Source: Gentiana macrophylla (taxonomy: Eukaryota; Streptophyta; Magnoliopsida; Gentianales; Gentianaceae). Taken from it: a DNA stretch of 64,000 nucleotides. The stretch is from the NCBI GenBank assembly GCA_026214975.1, contig JAOBSW010001229.1:62001-126000 (forward strand). Direction: 5' to 3'. The notes below the pieces were generated by a model. It saw only the letters and a program-made list of their open reading frames with translations. It was not told the DNA's origin and ran no database searches. Each line of letters starts with the position of its first letter. Position 1 is the first letter of the stretch. The position numbers and the translations under genes were made by a program. This document shows, one piece after another, positions 24,101 through 35,527 of the stretch.

Positions 24101-24293
24101 TCCCTACGTGGTGTCAAAAGTCTATCCGTCCGGTGCTATTGAAATCACCCATCCTAAGTTTGGTACGTTTACCACCAATGGTTTACGGTTGAAAAGGTAT
24201 GAGAGGTTGCCTTACGACGAAGCACTAGAAATAGTGAACCTTGAAGACCCCATACCGTGTGATGAATCGTGTAAGTCTTGTCATGGAATTTAA
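18129..24293 (+). pseudogene. Athila-like gag-pol polyprotein with one stop and paired frameshifts
   Basis: A single frame runs through this region. An in-frame TAG at 18573 interrupts early gag, and the main frame continues from 18582. Gag contains the capsid-type domain (WYDSLPND, RFKALLRECP) and a Q/N/G-rich tail. The protease has DLGAS at about 20715 and LLLGRPFL. Reverse transcriptase has FMDDFSVFG near 22050, RNase H has [11 protein letters not shown] near 22495. Integrase has a zinc region ending CDVCQ and acidic residues in [15 protein letters not shown] and GQVEVTN (23370-23665). A one-base loss near 21801 and a one-base gain near 21935 leave about 45 codons of reverse transcriptase out of frame, with the frame restored after. 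No chromodomain is visible at the end. Confidence 0.9.
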
Positions 24294-24559
24294 ACCTTGA
24301 CCCGTATAATTCTCAATCCACCATTTCATCTCTCTTTCTACCCTTTCTCGCCTCGTGCCAACGATATAACTTGAAAAAGTTGGCACCGCATAATCCATCT
24401 TGTCGAGCCAACGACGTAAAACAAAGGCGCTTGGGGGAGGCAACCCACCATTTCGTAGTTTTTGTTGAGTGAGTTGGTGTTTCGAGAGGTCCCGGGGTGG
24501 TAAGAATATAGTGTGGGGTGACAATCTTGAGTTAGCCTTGTTCCAGCTTTTCAAATGCC

Positions 24560-24750
24560 CGTTCAGCCCAGGTCAAACGTACGTTTAGGCTTAATCCTCT
24601 CCCAACGCGCGTTTGGAACCATTTCAAACCCCCGTTTACGGCCTCAACTCTCTGTTCGTAATTTTCCTTTCCAAACGCACGTTTCATTCTTCAAACGCGC
24701 ATTTGAACATGCGAAACGCGCGTTTCACTCATTCCAAACGTGCGTTTGAG
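24560..24750 (+). repeat. Internal array of AAACGNNCGTTT palindromes
   Basis: Around seven copies or close variants (for example AAACGCGCGTTTCAC, AAACGTGCGTTTGAG) lie between pol and the third ORF. They are the same motif as in the LTR array, but the sequence between copies differs. Confidence 0.85.
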
Positions 24751-24759
24751 ATCATCTCC

Positions 24760-24767
24760 TTTATAAA
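24760..24767 (+). promoter_or_regulatory. Possible internal promoter TATA box upstream of third ORF
   Basis: TTTATAAA lies about 10 bp after the internal palindrome array and about 580 bp before the third ORF start. The arrangement copies that of the LTR promoter. Confidence 0.4.
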
Positions 24768-25348
24768 CCCTGCAATTCCCAAACCGGCGTTCAGAATTTT
24801 TCTTCAAACCCTAACAGCGTCCGGCGGCCTCCTTCACCCCTTTTCATTCGAAATCCCTCAATATTACTCCGTTTTCAGTGATTCAAACTCCAAACAACAC
24901 CTCTCAATCTCTTCTTTTGATTTCACCAATCCATTCCAACAAAAAATCACCCGTTTTCTCGATTCGATCTTCACTTTTGGCAACTTTTTGCCTAGGTCAA
25001 ATTTGACCTCCATTGACATTTCGGGACTTGTGCTTCGCTCCAAATCGTTCGTCTCACATCGTTTAAGCATAGTACAGGTACATTTTGGTTTTACGTCTAA
25101 GTTTCGGTTAGGGTTAGTTTTTAGCCTGTCGGTTTAACACCCCTACCCCGTTTTCTTTTGACTATTATTGATTCTGTATCCTGTTTTGTTTTGTTTTGTT
25201 TTCTTATTGTTGACGATGAATGATGTGGCTTTCGTGGGCTGATTTGTTGTTCTAGTTGGTTTGTCTTGAAATCCTGGTTGGACGATAACCGGGTTGGTTT
25301 TGATTGTTTGGTTCGGTTGATTGGTGGTGTTTGGTGAGTGTAGAGACA

Positions 25349-27125
25349 ATGAGGGATAACAAACGGAAAGAGACTGAAAGTAAGGGGAAAGGGAAACAAC
25401 CGGTAGCTAAACAGATGCCTAAGAAGCAGAAAACCCTAGTTTATCCCCGGATACCTAAGGGTGGTATTCGGATTGGTGATACGGGCCGTGCCGAAAGTAG
25501 GAACCCTAGAGCCCTCAAACCCTTTGGGCTGTTACGGGATGAGACTTCCGATGAGGACTTTGAGCCGGATACCGAGGGGAAGAATTCAAGTAGTGGCAGT
25601 GAGGAGGAAACAGACATTGAGAGTGATGTGCCCTTGGCACGAATGAGAGCCAAAACCGCCACAACACCTGTTTCACTTCCTCCACAAAATACCCCCGAGC
25701 AAGATCCTCTACAAGACCCTCCTCCAAATGACCCTATACCTTTCGAGCAGCGTTTTAACTCACCGGTTGCCTTGACAAACTATAACGAGTATATCGCTAT
25801 GAAGAACATGTGTTTCGAGCGAGGGTTAGATCTCAAGGCCGTTCCTAAAACCTGCATTGAAAACCTGGTGACAGAGAGGTTGGAACAATCTGATTTATGA
25901 ACCGGAAGGGAACCTCAATCTCATGCTAGTTCGGGAATGGTATGCGAACTTTAGCGTAGCCAATCTGGAGACGGGGTTCATCAAGGTACGAGGGGTCAAT
26001 GTCCCGTGGTCAGTCCAGGCAATTAATGATTACTACCGGATACCGGCTTTCGAGGGCCAGGACTATATCAGTTGGTTTGCGGAGAGATTGCATTGGGGGA
26101 ATACTGAGTTTGAGGATCCGTTAGAGAAAATGAGGAAAGATATCAATCCAGCTTTACAGTGGGTAGCTAAGGGGAGTAGTGCACGGGGTCAATTGGTGAC
26201 TACGACATGGCCTGATGAATGGAAGGTAAAAGCCAAGTTTTCTCAGAATCGCCTACTGCCAAAGGACAATATTACGCATTTCCACCTCAAGGACTTGCAA
26301 CTGTTGTATGCTCTACATTATGACCTTAAGGTAGATGTCGGGAAAACTATTTTCGAGGAATTCAGGGAGAATCAAAAGGTCAAGCGTCGTATGCTCATGT
26401 GCCCTTACCTCATTTATGTCTTATGCAAGAGAGCGCCGGTAGAGGAATACCCTGATGATCAGATCATGAGAAAGAAAAATCAGCCCGTGGCCCCCGAACC
26501 GTTTAATACCCGCACCGCTCCAAGACCTCCTAGTTCCACCCCACGACCCATTTACACCGTCCCTCGCCCCACCACCTCGACTACACCCGTTACACTCCCT
26601 ATACCTCCACCTATCATCTCCTCCTCCACCATCACCACGATACCCCCATCTCCTCCACTCACTACTAGACCTTCCACTACACCTACACCCCCACCTCCAC
26701 CTTCTACACCCACGACCGGGGGACCGTGGCTCAGTGAGCATCAGGGGCTTCTCATTGCACATAAGCAGCGGGATTGGATGGATAGTTTGAGGGTGACTCT
26801 GAACGGAATTGTGGAAAATCATAGAGTATTCGCTCAAGCCAGGCAGATTGAGCTTCCCTCATTGGACTTAGATGTTTCTTCCTTTCAGTATACCCCGGAG
26901 ATTGAGGCAGACTTGTTGAGGGTTTCAGAGGATCTGTTTGTTGATGAGCCAGAGGAGGGATTTGATGACATATCATTGGATGAGTTGATCGGGGCAGCGG
27001 GAGCTGAGACAGAGGCAGAGAGGACAGGTGCTTCAGGTTTCACACAGACAGAGAGTGCAGCTTCTGTGGCTGCACCAGCTTCTACCAAACCTCCTCCAGA
27101 CGGACAGGGCACTGGAGCAGACTAG
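25349..27125 (+). pseudogene. Athila-like third ORF (plant transposon protein domain), one frameshift
   Basis: The first frame runs from MRDNKRKETE (25349) to 25900. It is basic (KGKGKQPVAKQ) and then acidic (SDEDFEPDTEG). A small deletion near 25897 shifts the frame; the second part (to 27125) carries VREWYANFSVANLETGF, VRGVNVPW and YYRIPAF, the pattern of the putative plant transposon protein domain found in Athila third ORFs. A proline/threonine-rich linker (about 26490-26720) and an acidic C-terminal tail follow. I see no signal peptide or strong membrane segment, so an envelope role is not supported. Its job is not known. Confidence 0.75.
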
Positions 27126-29070
27126 CCGTTTTCATGCATTTTGTGCTTACATCTATTTTTGCTAGTTTTGCTTCAGCCACTTTTGACATTCGTACTTTAT
27201 TTTGTTACACTTCACTTTGCATACACGCGCACTTATTTTTGAGCCCCTGAGGCCTGCTTGACCGTGTATGCTTTTTTTTCTTTGAATTATACTGTGGGAT
27301 GACGTGGATTTCTATTATTGGTTTATATCTGAAGCATGGATGTTCTGTTTTTATTGATTCTTTTATATCATTCCATTGCATATCCCGTATCCCCCCTCTT
27401 TATGCTTTGATCCTGTACTGTGGCATGACCTTATTTTACGCACCCGCTTACCCTATTGCTTGCATTCTAGCATGCGGATTCAGTCCCGTGCATGCGCTTT
27501 CTTTGTTTCTGTTTATCTCGCTTTAGGTTTCGGGATGGATTATACGAGGTTGTCACGAGTTTTGAGTCACGATTGCGCCTTTCTTCCGGGTTTTGGCTAA
27601 ACAGCTAAGTCTTTTACTCTTTTTATCTCTCACACACTGAGGACAGTGTTTCGTTTAAGTGTGGGGTGGGAGACTTAGCCGTTTTCTTGCTTTCGTTGTT
27701 AAATGTGCTATATATGTGGTATGCTTAGCCTATGACTGGTCTCGAGTCGATTTTTGGGTAATTTTTAAAAAATTTCAAGGGTTTTCAACACCGTGTTGTG
27801 TGTGTTATTTTCATATTCGAGTGGTGGCCACCTTAGTAGGGCCCCCGAACGTGTACACTGCGGTTTGATATTATCTTGAGAATGGAGTTTATTAATTTCA
27901 CGTAAGCTACACTTTGTACACAATTTGATTGCTACCACTTCTCATACCCCTAGTCTCGAGACAAAATAGAAAGGTTCACCTAAGTAGGATACGGGATGAC
28001 GGTCCTGGCGTCTCTTTGAACCAACCAGAGCCAAATAAGCCTTATCCCAAACATTTGACCTTCGTAGCCCCTCTCAGCCTTGATAGAATGGTCTGACCAC
28101 CATTCATTGTATAGCCGTTTTGTTACTTAGTCAGAAACCTACTTTGAGCCTTATTTATGGTCACATTTCCTTCATTTATACCCTACGAGTGAACTTAGTC
28201 TTTTGTTAGGCCACACTTGCTAAGGCAAGTGTGGGGTGGGGGAAATGGTGTTTTGATGGGTTGGTGTTTCCTCAGTTTTTGAGCTATAAGGAGAGGAGGA
28301 GCTCATTTGGGCCTAGTGTTTGGATTTGGCCCAAAAAGAAAAGAAAAATTTGTATTTCTTCTCTCAAAAAAAACGAAAAAAAAATCAAAATCAAAGTTCA
28401 GAATAAAGTAAGGAATATTCTCAATGAATAAGAGTTTGAAGAATATAGAAATAAAGGGTTGGAATCAAAGTGATAGGCTCAAAAGTTATCTTTATGATGT
28501 TGGAGTTGGGATAGTGAGATAGGTGCTAATGTATTCGACCTCACCTCATGAAACTTGAAACATAGTTGAATTAGGCAATGAGTTCGGGTATGTTAGTATT
28601 CTATGGTTCCCAAAGTGTTTAAATTAATCAAAGAGGAGTTTGGTTGGTTTGTATGTTAGAAATAAGGTGGTACACTTGTTGATTAGGTTCACTCGTACTC
28701 CTTTTTCTCCAGTTCCCAAATTATCCTTTTCGATTAACCGAAATTACCCTAGCCCAACGTTACAACCTTTCAAGTCCTACCCGATTGTGTCCAAACTTAG
28801 TAACCTTGATTAGTGGAGAGGGTGGTTGGTGTGAGAGGGTTGGTAGACTTTTGGTCGGGATTCAAGCCCCGACAATCATTTTGAGCACTTGGCTTTAGTT
28901 TGGCACCACACACACTCCATTTTCTTGATAATGTTATAACCGGTGTGTATATGTTCGTGTTTCTTACTTTGTGGTTACCTCGAGGACGTGGATAGTAGCA
29001 CCTACGTCACAAAGTTGAATCCCTTGGTTTGTTTTAAAACGCCTAGTTTACTCGAGGGCGAGCAAAGGCT
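27126..29070 (+). other. 3' non-coding region of the Athila-like element
   Basis: About 1.9 kb with no convincing coding frame. AAGTGTGGGGTGG-type tracts occur at 27657-27670 and 28227-28242, matching the true polypurine tract next to the LTR. Confidence 0.6.
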
Positions 29071-29084
29071 AAGTGTGGGGTGGT
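29071..29084 (+). promoter_or_regulatory. Polypurine tract of the Athila-like element
   Basis: AAGTGTGGGGTGGT directly precedes the right LTR start TGATGGG. It would prime plus-strand DNA synthesis. Two upstream look-alikes exist. Confidence 0.75.
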
Positions 29085-30034
29085 TGATGGGAGTAAACTT
29101 TACATGACTCCGGTGCATTATTTATCCCCGTTTACCACATGTTCAGCACATTTTTGGGTGATTTAGACCATTTTCGGGGTGATATCGTGAGCTTATGGCA
29201 CGGGGAGTGAATCCGTTACTTTGACGATTTACTACCCCTTTTTGTTGATATTAACCCCATTCCCGAGCACTTTTACCCTCCGAAATTCTTGGATGTTTTT
29301 GGTCATGTACGATGTTGTAGGGTATTAGTGTCTCAAAGACCCGGAAGGCGATGATTTATGGTCAAAAGGCATGATTGAGGCAGGAGGAGAGACCAAAAAG
29401 GAAGAAAAGTGAAGTTTTGGGGCAACAGGGGTTCAAATGCGCGTTTGAACCCCCAAACGTGCGTTTCAGAAGCCATCAGTTGATACAGAGTTCAAGCCCT
29501 CCAAACGCGCGTTTGAAACCACCTTAAACGCGCATTCCAAGTCCTCCAAACGCGCGTTCAAGATGAAGAACAGTCAAGACCCTGCCCAGAAATGATGCGA
29601 AACGCGCGTTTGCACTAACCCAAACGCGTGCGTTTGAAGATGTTAAACGCCAATCTCAAAGACTACGAACGTGCGTTTGCGTGCCGATTTCTGCAGATTT
29701 CTCCCACCTATAAATATCCCCTTAGACTATTTTCATGGAAATAACTATTTTTCTTAGCAAAACTCTACCCATTTCTTAGCTCGATTTTTGTAATAGCTTA
29801 GATTACTTTCTCTTAGCTTGAATCAACACTATTGTAGCTTAATCTTTCCATTTCTTAGCTTAGATTTTTATTCCAAACACTAAGAGACCTCCTTTTAATT
29901 AGTTTTCTATTTTGTACTTTTTGGATCTAATCTCGAATTTCTGCAAATTAATGGTATTTTTCTTCTTCCTCTTGCTTGTTATGTCTTTAATTTACTGTTT
30001 CTTTCATGTTTTAGTTAGTATAATGAGTAGCTAA
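29085..30034 (+). repeat. 3' LTR of the Athila-like element, truncated
   Basis: It matches the left LTR from TGATGGGAGT to GAGTAGCTAA and then stops abruptly. About 0.8 kb of LTR is missing, and Ulp1-gene sequence follows. The palindrome array (29429-29676) and TATAAATA (29709-29716) are kept. Confidence 0.85.
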
Positions 30035-31335
30035 AGAGGGCCATGGAGGCGTTTGAACCACGCCTTGCCAAACAATTCTGTAAGGCGGAAACCAGCTGCG
30101 TACCCCGTCGGAATCTCAATTGGGGGCGGATCTTCTTGTTGGTACCACGTTGTGAACTTGTTTTCCAGCTCGTCCGGAAACTTTTTCAACGCTGACCATC
30201 TCACAACGTTATCACCGGGCATATTGACTATGTGAGACCCATCAGTTAAATACTGTGGTCGGCTAGTAGTCTGACGGGTCGTCAATCTTCTGTCAATTGC
30301 ATCATCCGCCTTCCGTTACCCAATTGTACAACACTTGGGCCACCAGCTAAACAAATTTCAATACATGATCAAGTTAGATAGTTTTTCACAATATTATTTA
30401 TAATTTCGAAATTAAAAATCAAATAACTTACTATAATCCATCTCAGGATCCATAACCGATGTCTGGCTGGTCGTAGCCTCGGGAGGGGAAGGGGTCGTAG
30501 TCTCGGGAGGGTTCGTAGCCTCGGTAGTAGCATCGACAGTATCTGCATCAAAATAGGCACTCTCATCAATTCACGATAACAAACAATATCTATGTTAATA
30601 ATACAAATTTCAATATAAATAACCTACTAAACAATAATTATAAATAACATAATGCTTACCCGAATAAGGATCCTCCACGAATAATTCGTCGACGAAATCC
30701 TTCTCGACTCCCTCCTTCTGAACTCCCTCCAGCTGCACTCCCTCTTGCCCGGGTTAGGAAATGCCTTCAAGAATCTTATCAAACCCGAACATCATCATCG
30801 GGTCGTCGGCGGACGGGGTAGGAGATGAATGAGTATGCTGATGCGTATGCTGACCAGGTGGAGGCTGATGAGTATGCTGACCAGGTGGAGGCTGATCAGT
30901 ATGCTGATCAGTACGATGACCCTGTGTAGACCAATCAGGGGAAACCGAGAAGATGTGGCCCGGTCAGTATCATGTGGAGGAGGTGAAGGAGGTAGGGGAG
31001 GTGGAGGCCGATGGGGGTAGACTGAAAAGATGTCGCCCGGTTAGTATCATAATACATACAACTAAATTTATCGCATAAAGAAATTGACAATGAAATAATT
31101 TTTTACCTGATCTCTGGAAGATAGCGTTTGCATCAACCCCTTAAGTTCAAGAAGTATCGCCCATGCTCATTACGCACAGATAACCTCTCGAATTACTTGC
31201 CGGTTCTCGTCATTCCGCGCGTAATTTCCTCCCGCATGTCATTCAAATTTCTTATCTATCATTCTCTTCACAAATTCTATAAAGCCCAACAAACTTCATC
31301 TTCTTCATCGATTCATCTTCTTCCGCCTGTAGCAT
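30035..31335 (-). pseudogene. Middle part of the MULE Ulp1-like gene
   Basis: The exon next to the gypsy junction reads VVRWSALKKFPDELENKF and ends FGKAWFKRLHGPL, which resembles the entry into a plant Ulp1 domain. Farther right on the minus strand there are low-complexity, proline/arginine-rich stretches with intron-like AT-rich gaps (30290-30430, 30560-30660, 31025-31110). At 31335 an exon reading MLQAEEDESMKKM meets the solo LTR. The active-site histidine region expected after WFKRL is missing at the gypsy junction. Confidence 0.55.
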
Positions 31336-33115
31336 TGATGGGAGTCAACTTTACGTGACTCCGGTGCACTAATTACCCCCGTTTATCACATTTTCAGCAC
31401 AATGTTGGGTGAATTAGACCATTTTCGGGTGTTATCGTGAGTTTATGGCACGGGAATGAATCCATTACTTTGATGAATTCTTACCCCTTTTATTGGTATT
31501 AACCCCATTCCGAGCACGTTTACCCTCTGGAATTGTTTGGATGTTTGTGGTTGTGATCGATATTGAAGGGTATTGGTGTCTCGAGGACCCGGAAGGTGAC
31601 GATTTGTGGTGAAAAAGCATGACCGAGGCAAGACGAGGGCCTAAAAAAGGAAAAAGTGAAGATTTGGGGAAACAGGGGTTGAAACGACGCTTGAATTCCC
31701 CAACGCGCGCGTTCCACGCCTCAAACGCGCGTTTGAACCCCTAAACGCGCGCCCGGAAGGTTCGGACAGATTCGAGTTGAAGCCCTCTAAACGCACGTTT
31801 GGGAACCAGGCCAAACGCGCGCTCCAAGATCCTAAACGCGTTTGAACCTTCCTAAACGCTGCGTTCGGATGAAGAACAATCAAGTCCTTGCCCAGGAATT
31901 TATGTGTAACGCGACGCGTTCAGCCAAGCGAAACGACGTTTGAAGATCCCAAACGCGCGCTCCGCCCTTTAAACGCAGCGCTTGGACCCTTTCTGCAGCA
32001 GATTTTCCCTCCACCTATAAATACCCCCCTTAGACATTTTCTTGGATATCAAGCTTTTCTTAGCAAAACTCCACCCATATTTTGCTCGAATTTTGTAATA
32101 GCTTAGAATACTCTCTCTTAGTGTAAATCAACAACATCTTAGCATAATCTTTCCATTTCTTAGCTTAGATTTTCATTCCAAACACTAAGAGACCACCTTT
32201 TAATTACTCCTCTATTTTGTACTTTTTGGATCTAATCTCGAATTTCTGCAATTTTATGGTATATCTCTCTTCTCTTTTACTTGTTATGGCTCTTATTTAC
32301 TGTTTTATGCATGTTTTGATTAGTATAATGTGTAGCTAAACATCTTCATAGCCGAATCATGTGAAATTTAGTGAAATCACCCTTTGGGTGATGAAATTGG
32401 GAGTGGGTAGTGCTTTTTATTGTTGTTTCTTGCATCTTTCATGTCTTAGAACCTGTTATAACAGATTTGGGCTAGATTGATCACCTAGGTCAAAAATCAC
32501 ACACACCACTCTTGAGAGTTGTTCAGAGAGAGGGGTGTGGGGAAAAGGGTTCTAGGATCGCATTGTAGTGCGAGGTTACTCGTTTTTTAACGTTTAAACG
32601 GCTCTTGTGCATGATTGTCATGTGAATGAATCTCTCTTAGGAAAGGTTAGTTGACTTGGCATAAGGTGTTGGGGAAGAGTTGTTCAGACCTTAGCACCGG
32701 GATTAGGAGCACGTACCCGTGAAATTGAATGTAAGAGTTCGTTCGGTTATTGCACACTCCCGGTTTTGTCATTCCTTGGGGTGAAACTAGCTATTTTGAT
32801 CATGGTTTGGCTATGTCTCTTTAACTATCTTTAAAACTTAGTAGTTTAATCTTCTTTCTTTCTTTTTATCTTTAGACTCGTTAGTTAGAATCACTTAGTG
32901 TCGTTGTAGTAAACAAAACCTTAAGAACTTTGATCACCTAGACTAAGCTTTACGTTCACTTTGGTACTTACAAACACGATTCCTTTGGGTTCGACCTCGT
33001 ACTCCTGTAGCTATGCTAGCAATCGACCCGGTACACTGCCGGTTAGAGAGTTAGTTTACCCACAGTTTCGAGTCCTTATAAATTGTTTTTGTTGGGGTAA
33101 ATTTTTTGCTCATCA
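31336..33115 (+). repeat. Solo LTR of the Athila-like family, with target duplication
   Basis: The sequence begins TGATGGGAGTCAAC and ends TTTGCTCATCA, giving a full-length LTR of 1780 bp. It is flanked on both sides by AGCAT (31331-31335 and 33116-33120), a perfect 5-bp duplication. No internal sequence remains, so it arose by recombination between two LTRs. It is visibly more diverged from the LTRs at 16503 and 29085 than they are from each other. A palindrome array (31680-31985) and TATAAATA (32016-32023) are present. Confidence 0.92.
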
Positions 33116-34346
33116 AGCATCTCAGTGTATGAACTGTGCGGCACATGTCGTGGATGAGGAGGTAGAGGCTGTTGTTGTGAAGTAGAGGGTTGTGAAGTAG
33201 AGGGATGTGAAGTAGAGGCTGACTGTTGTGTAGCAGAGCGTGGCTGCTGTGTAGTAGATGGACGTCTAGGAGGTGGCCGTGCAATTTGTACAGGCCGAGT
33301 GATCACACGTGGGCGCTCATTAATCTCCGCATCAGGGATGCCCCTATGTAGCATCAACTCCCTATCAACTTCCCTTGCAGCCAGATATCCTATAACACGG
33401 CTCTGCAAACAATGTATATTTCATTAGAATTAACAATAACAAAATGTTTAACCATACCGGATATAATTAAAAGAAAATGTTTATTAAGCTTATTACCTTA
33501 CTTGCTTCGCCAACAACCCCTTCCATCATGCTGGGAGGGTAGTCTTGCAACTCTATCTCATCATCCGAGGAGCCGCATCGGGAGCTCTGAGGGTGGCAGC
33601 AATAGTCGGAACAACAATGTCCTGGAGGGTCTCGTAAGCCCAAAACTGTAAGGCATGTATAACCCCTTGTATCGTCACCCTACCTTCTGCACTTTCTTTG
33701 TATGTATTCATCATGCGACAGATCTTTCTATAAGTCTGATCTCACAACCAAGTACCCCATGGAAAGTCATTTAAGCCTTGTACATTCTCGACCAAATAGA
33801 AGGTCTCACGAGGTACCTTAGTAGTCTCATCATGACCCATCATAATCCCGTGAATAAGGTAGACTAAACCTACACGGTAGAGAACTTCAGGTTTCTCACC
33901 CTGATCCAATAACCATCTCTCAATATCTGGTATGGTGATCGGTTTTGGGTCAGGATGATGGATGTGGCCGTATGTCCCCTCGGCAAAACACCTGGAATAA
34001 CTATCGGGAGCTTCCGGGAGATCACCAAACCTAAAACCGGTAATCATGCAAAACTCCCGCCTACCGAACTTCGCGGTCGTCTCACCAAATCTAAAATGAA
34101 GCTCACCGCCACATTCGGATAAACGGCAATTTGAAACATACATATTGCAAAACTTTGGCGGAAAAGCGCCGATTGCTCAGACATTTGAATGAATTCTTGA
34201 AAAACCCCACCTCTCAATGTTTCCTCAAATCCGATCCTTCTCATGTGAATCTCAAGAAGATCCGAGAGCTTGGTCTTTTCCCCTCTAAAAGTCCATGTCA
34301 AATTTTCCTTTACTTTGTAGACATCAGTTCCATGACGGCCAATCAA
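33116..34346 (-). pseudogene. N-terminal part of the MULE Ulp1-like gene (DUF1985 domain)
   Basis: The minus strand gives a first frame (34044-34346) with LWSDLL-like helices and GGVFQEFIQMSEQSALFRQSF, then a shifted frame (33742-34143) with ELHFRFGETTAKFGRREFCMITGF. This matches the DUF1985 domain that precedes Ulp1 proteases in plant transposon-derived genes. A one-base frameshift sits near 34100. A later exon (33076-33408) is rich in Pro, Ser, Thr and Gln and ends HSSYTEML at the solo LTR. With pieces at 30035-31335 and 16203-16502 it forms one gene split by two insertions. Confidence 0.7.
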
Positions 34347-34825
34347 CTGTTAACAAATAGCATTGTTCAAGTCAATCACACACATATACTAGTCAATCAC
34401 AAGCTTTATACACTAACATTGTGAAGTAAATCAACTATATAGTACATCTACTACCAAAGAAGAAATAACAAAGCTACCAATATCTAAATGATTAATGTAA
34501 GTGTAAGTGTGATCAATATTTCCAATAACAATGGTCTCTGAAAAACAGAGCCATTTTCAGTACCATTTTGGGTAGGAACAACACCCTTATGCACGATCAA
34601 ACCATCAATCTCACCATCAAACCTCAATCAATCTCAACATGAACATATACATGAAAAAATGCATAGTAACACCATACTCATACACTATCAACTTCCATGT
34701 CCCAAATGTAAACTTACCTAGCCACAAATTGCATGTTTTTATCAAATTACAATCAAGACTAACCTAAACCCTATAAACTTGAAAAATCTGCATACAAAAA
34801 TACACAAGAGGATTAAAGAGCAGTT

Positions 34826-34912
34826 TTCTACGTCCAGGCGTAGAAAAACCTACGTCCAGACGTAGAAAACCTACTTTCAGACGCTGAAAACCTACGTCCA
34901 GACGTAGAAAAT
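34826..34912. repeat. CTACGTCCAGACGTAG repeats, right MULE arm
   Basis: Three copies and one diverged copy of CTACGTCCAGACGTAG occur in tandem with AAAAC spacers. The arms TACG/CGTA are kept while the centre differs from the TTTAAA of the outer array. Confidence 0.8.
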
Positions 34913-35234
34913 CCAGCCTAAAGACAGAATCCAGTTTAATCGTCTTCTTCAAAATAACTCCCTTACTTTCAGGCTAATCCCCTCTATCAGTCAACAATAT
35001 CAGGCTAATCACCACAAGGCCAACCAAATATCAGGCTAATCACCACTAGAAAACACTAAAACTTGGAAAATATAAAACACTAAAACAATAAAACGTTTTA
35101 AATGCACTTACACTTTCTATATTGCTTTGATCCATTATGCTTGAGAGCAGAGGTGGCAAATCTGAATATTTGGTGCAAAATCGCCGTCCAGACGTAAAAC
35201 AACTAATGAGAAACGTAGGGATTTGGAAGGGGAT

Positions 35235-35279
<45 letters not shown>

Positions 35280-35289
35280 ATTCAAAACT

Positions 35290-35527
35290 TTTTAGGACCT
35301 AACCGTTAAACGTAAGGTTCTCTACGTTTAAACGTAAGGTTTTATTGTAACTTTCCTAATTATCGAAATAACCTACGTTTAAACGTAGGTTCTCTACGTT
35401 TAAACGTAAGGAACCTACGTATAAACGTAGTTTATTTCGATAAATTAGGAGTTGCAATTATTCAAATTTCTCTACGTTTAAACGTAGGGTTCCTTACGTT
35501 TAAACGTAGGGAACCTTACGTTTACCT
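35290..35527. repeat. TACGTTTAAACGTA array, right MULE arm
   Basis: Six copies or close variants of ACGTTTAAACGTA, inverted partner of the array at 11373. Copy number and spacing differ between the arms. Confidence 0.88.

Larger units (their letters stand above)
24294..25348 (+). other. pol-to-third-ORF spacer of the Athila-like element
   Basis: There is no credible domain here. It contains a second array of AAACGCGCGTTT-type palindromes (24560-24750), a TATA-like box, and T-rich stretches. A GTACATTT donor after ACAG (25077) and a GAGTGTAG acceptor (25342) could be splice sites for a leader joined to the third ORF. Confidence 0.55.
16503..30034 (+). mobile_element. Athila-like Ty3-gypsy retrotransposon
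   Basis: Order on the plus strand: LTR (16503-18115, 3' end missing), gag-pol (to 24293), spacer with palindromes, third ORF (25349-27125), about 1.9 kb of non-coding sequence, polypurine tract, and a second LTR (29085-30034, truncated). The large gag-pol without chromodomain and the downstream third ORF point to the Athila group. The two LTRs are about 97 per cent identical by eye in their first 250 bp, so the insertion is fairly young. Target duplication cannot be checked because the right LTR lost its end. It interrupts the Ulp1 gene of the MULE. Confidence 0.88.

Noticed and set aside
26421..26837. Minus-strand Arg/Gly-rich protein
   Set aside because: Antisense of the proline-rich linker in the third ORF.
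25923..27125. Retroviral envelope gene
   Set aside because: The position fits an env-like ORF, but I see no signal peptide, cleavage site or clear membrane anchor; the domain is the plant transposon protein type.
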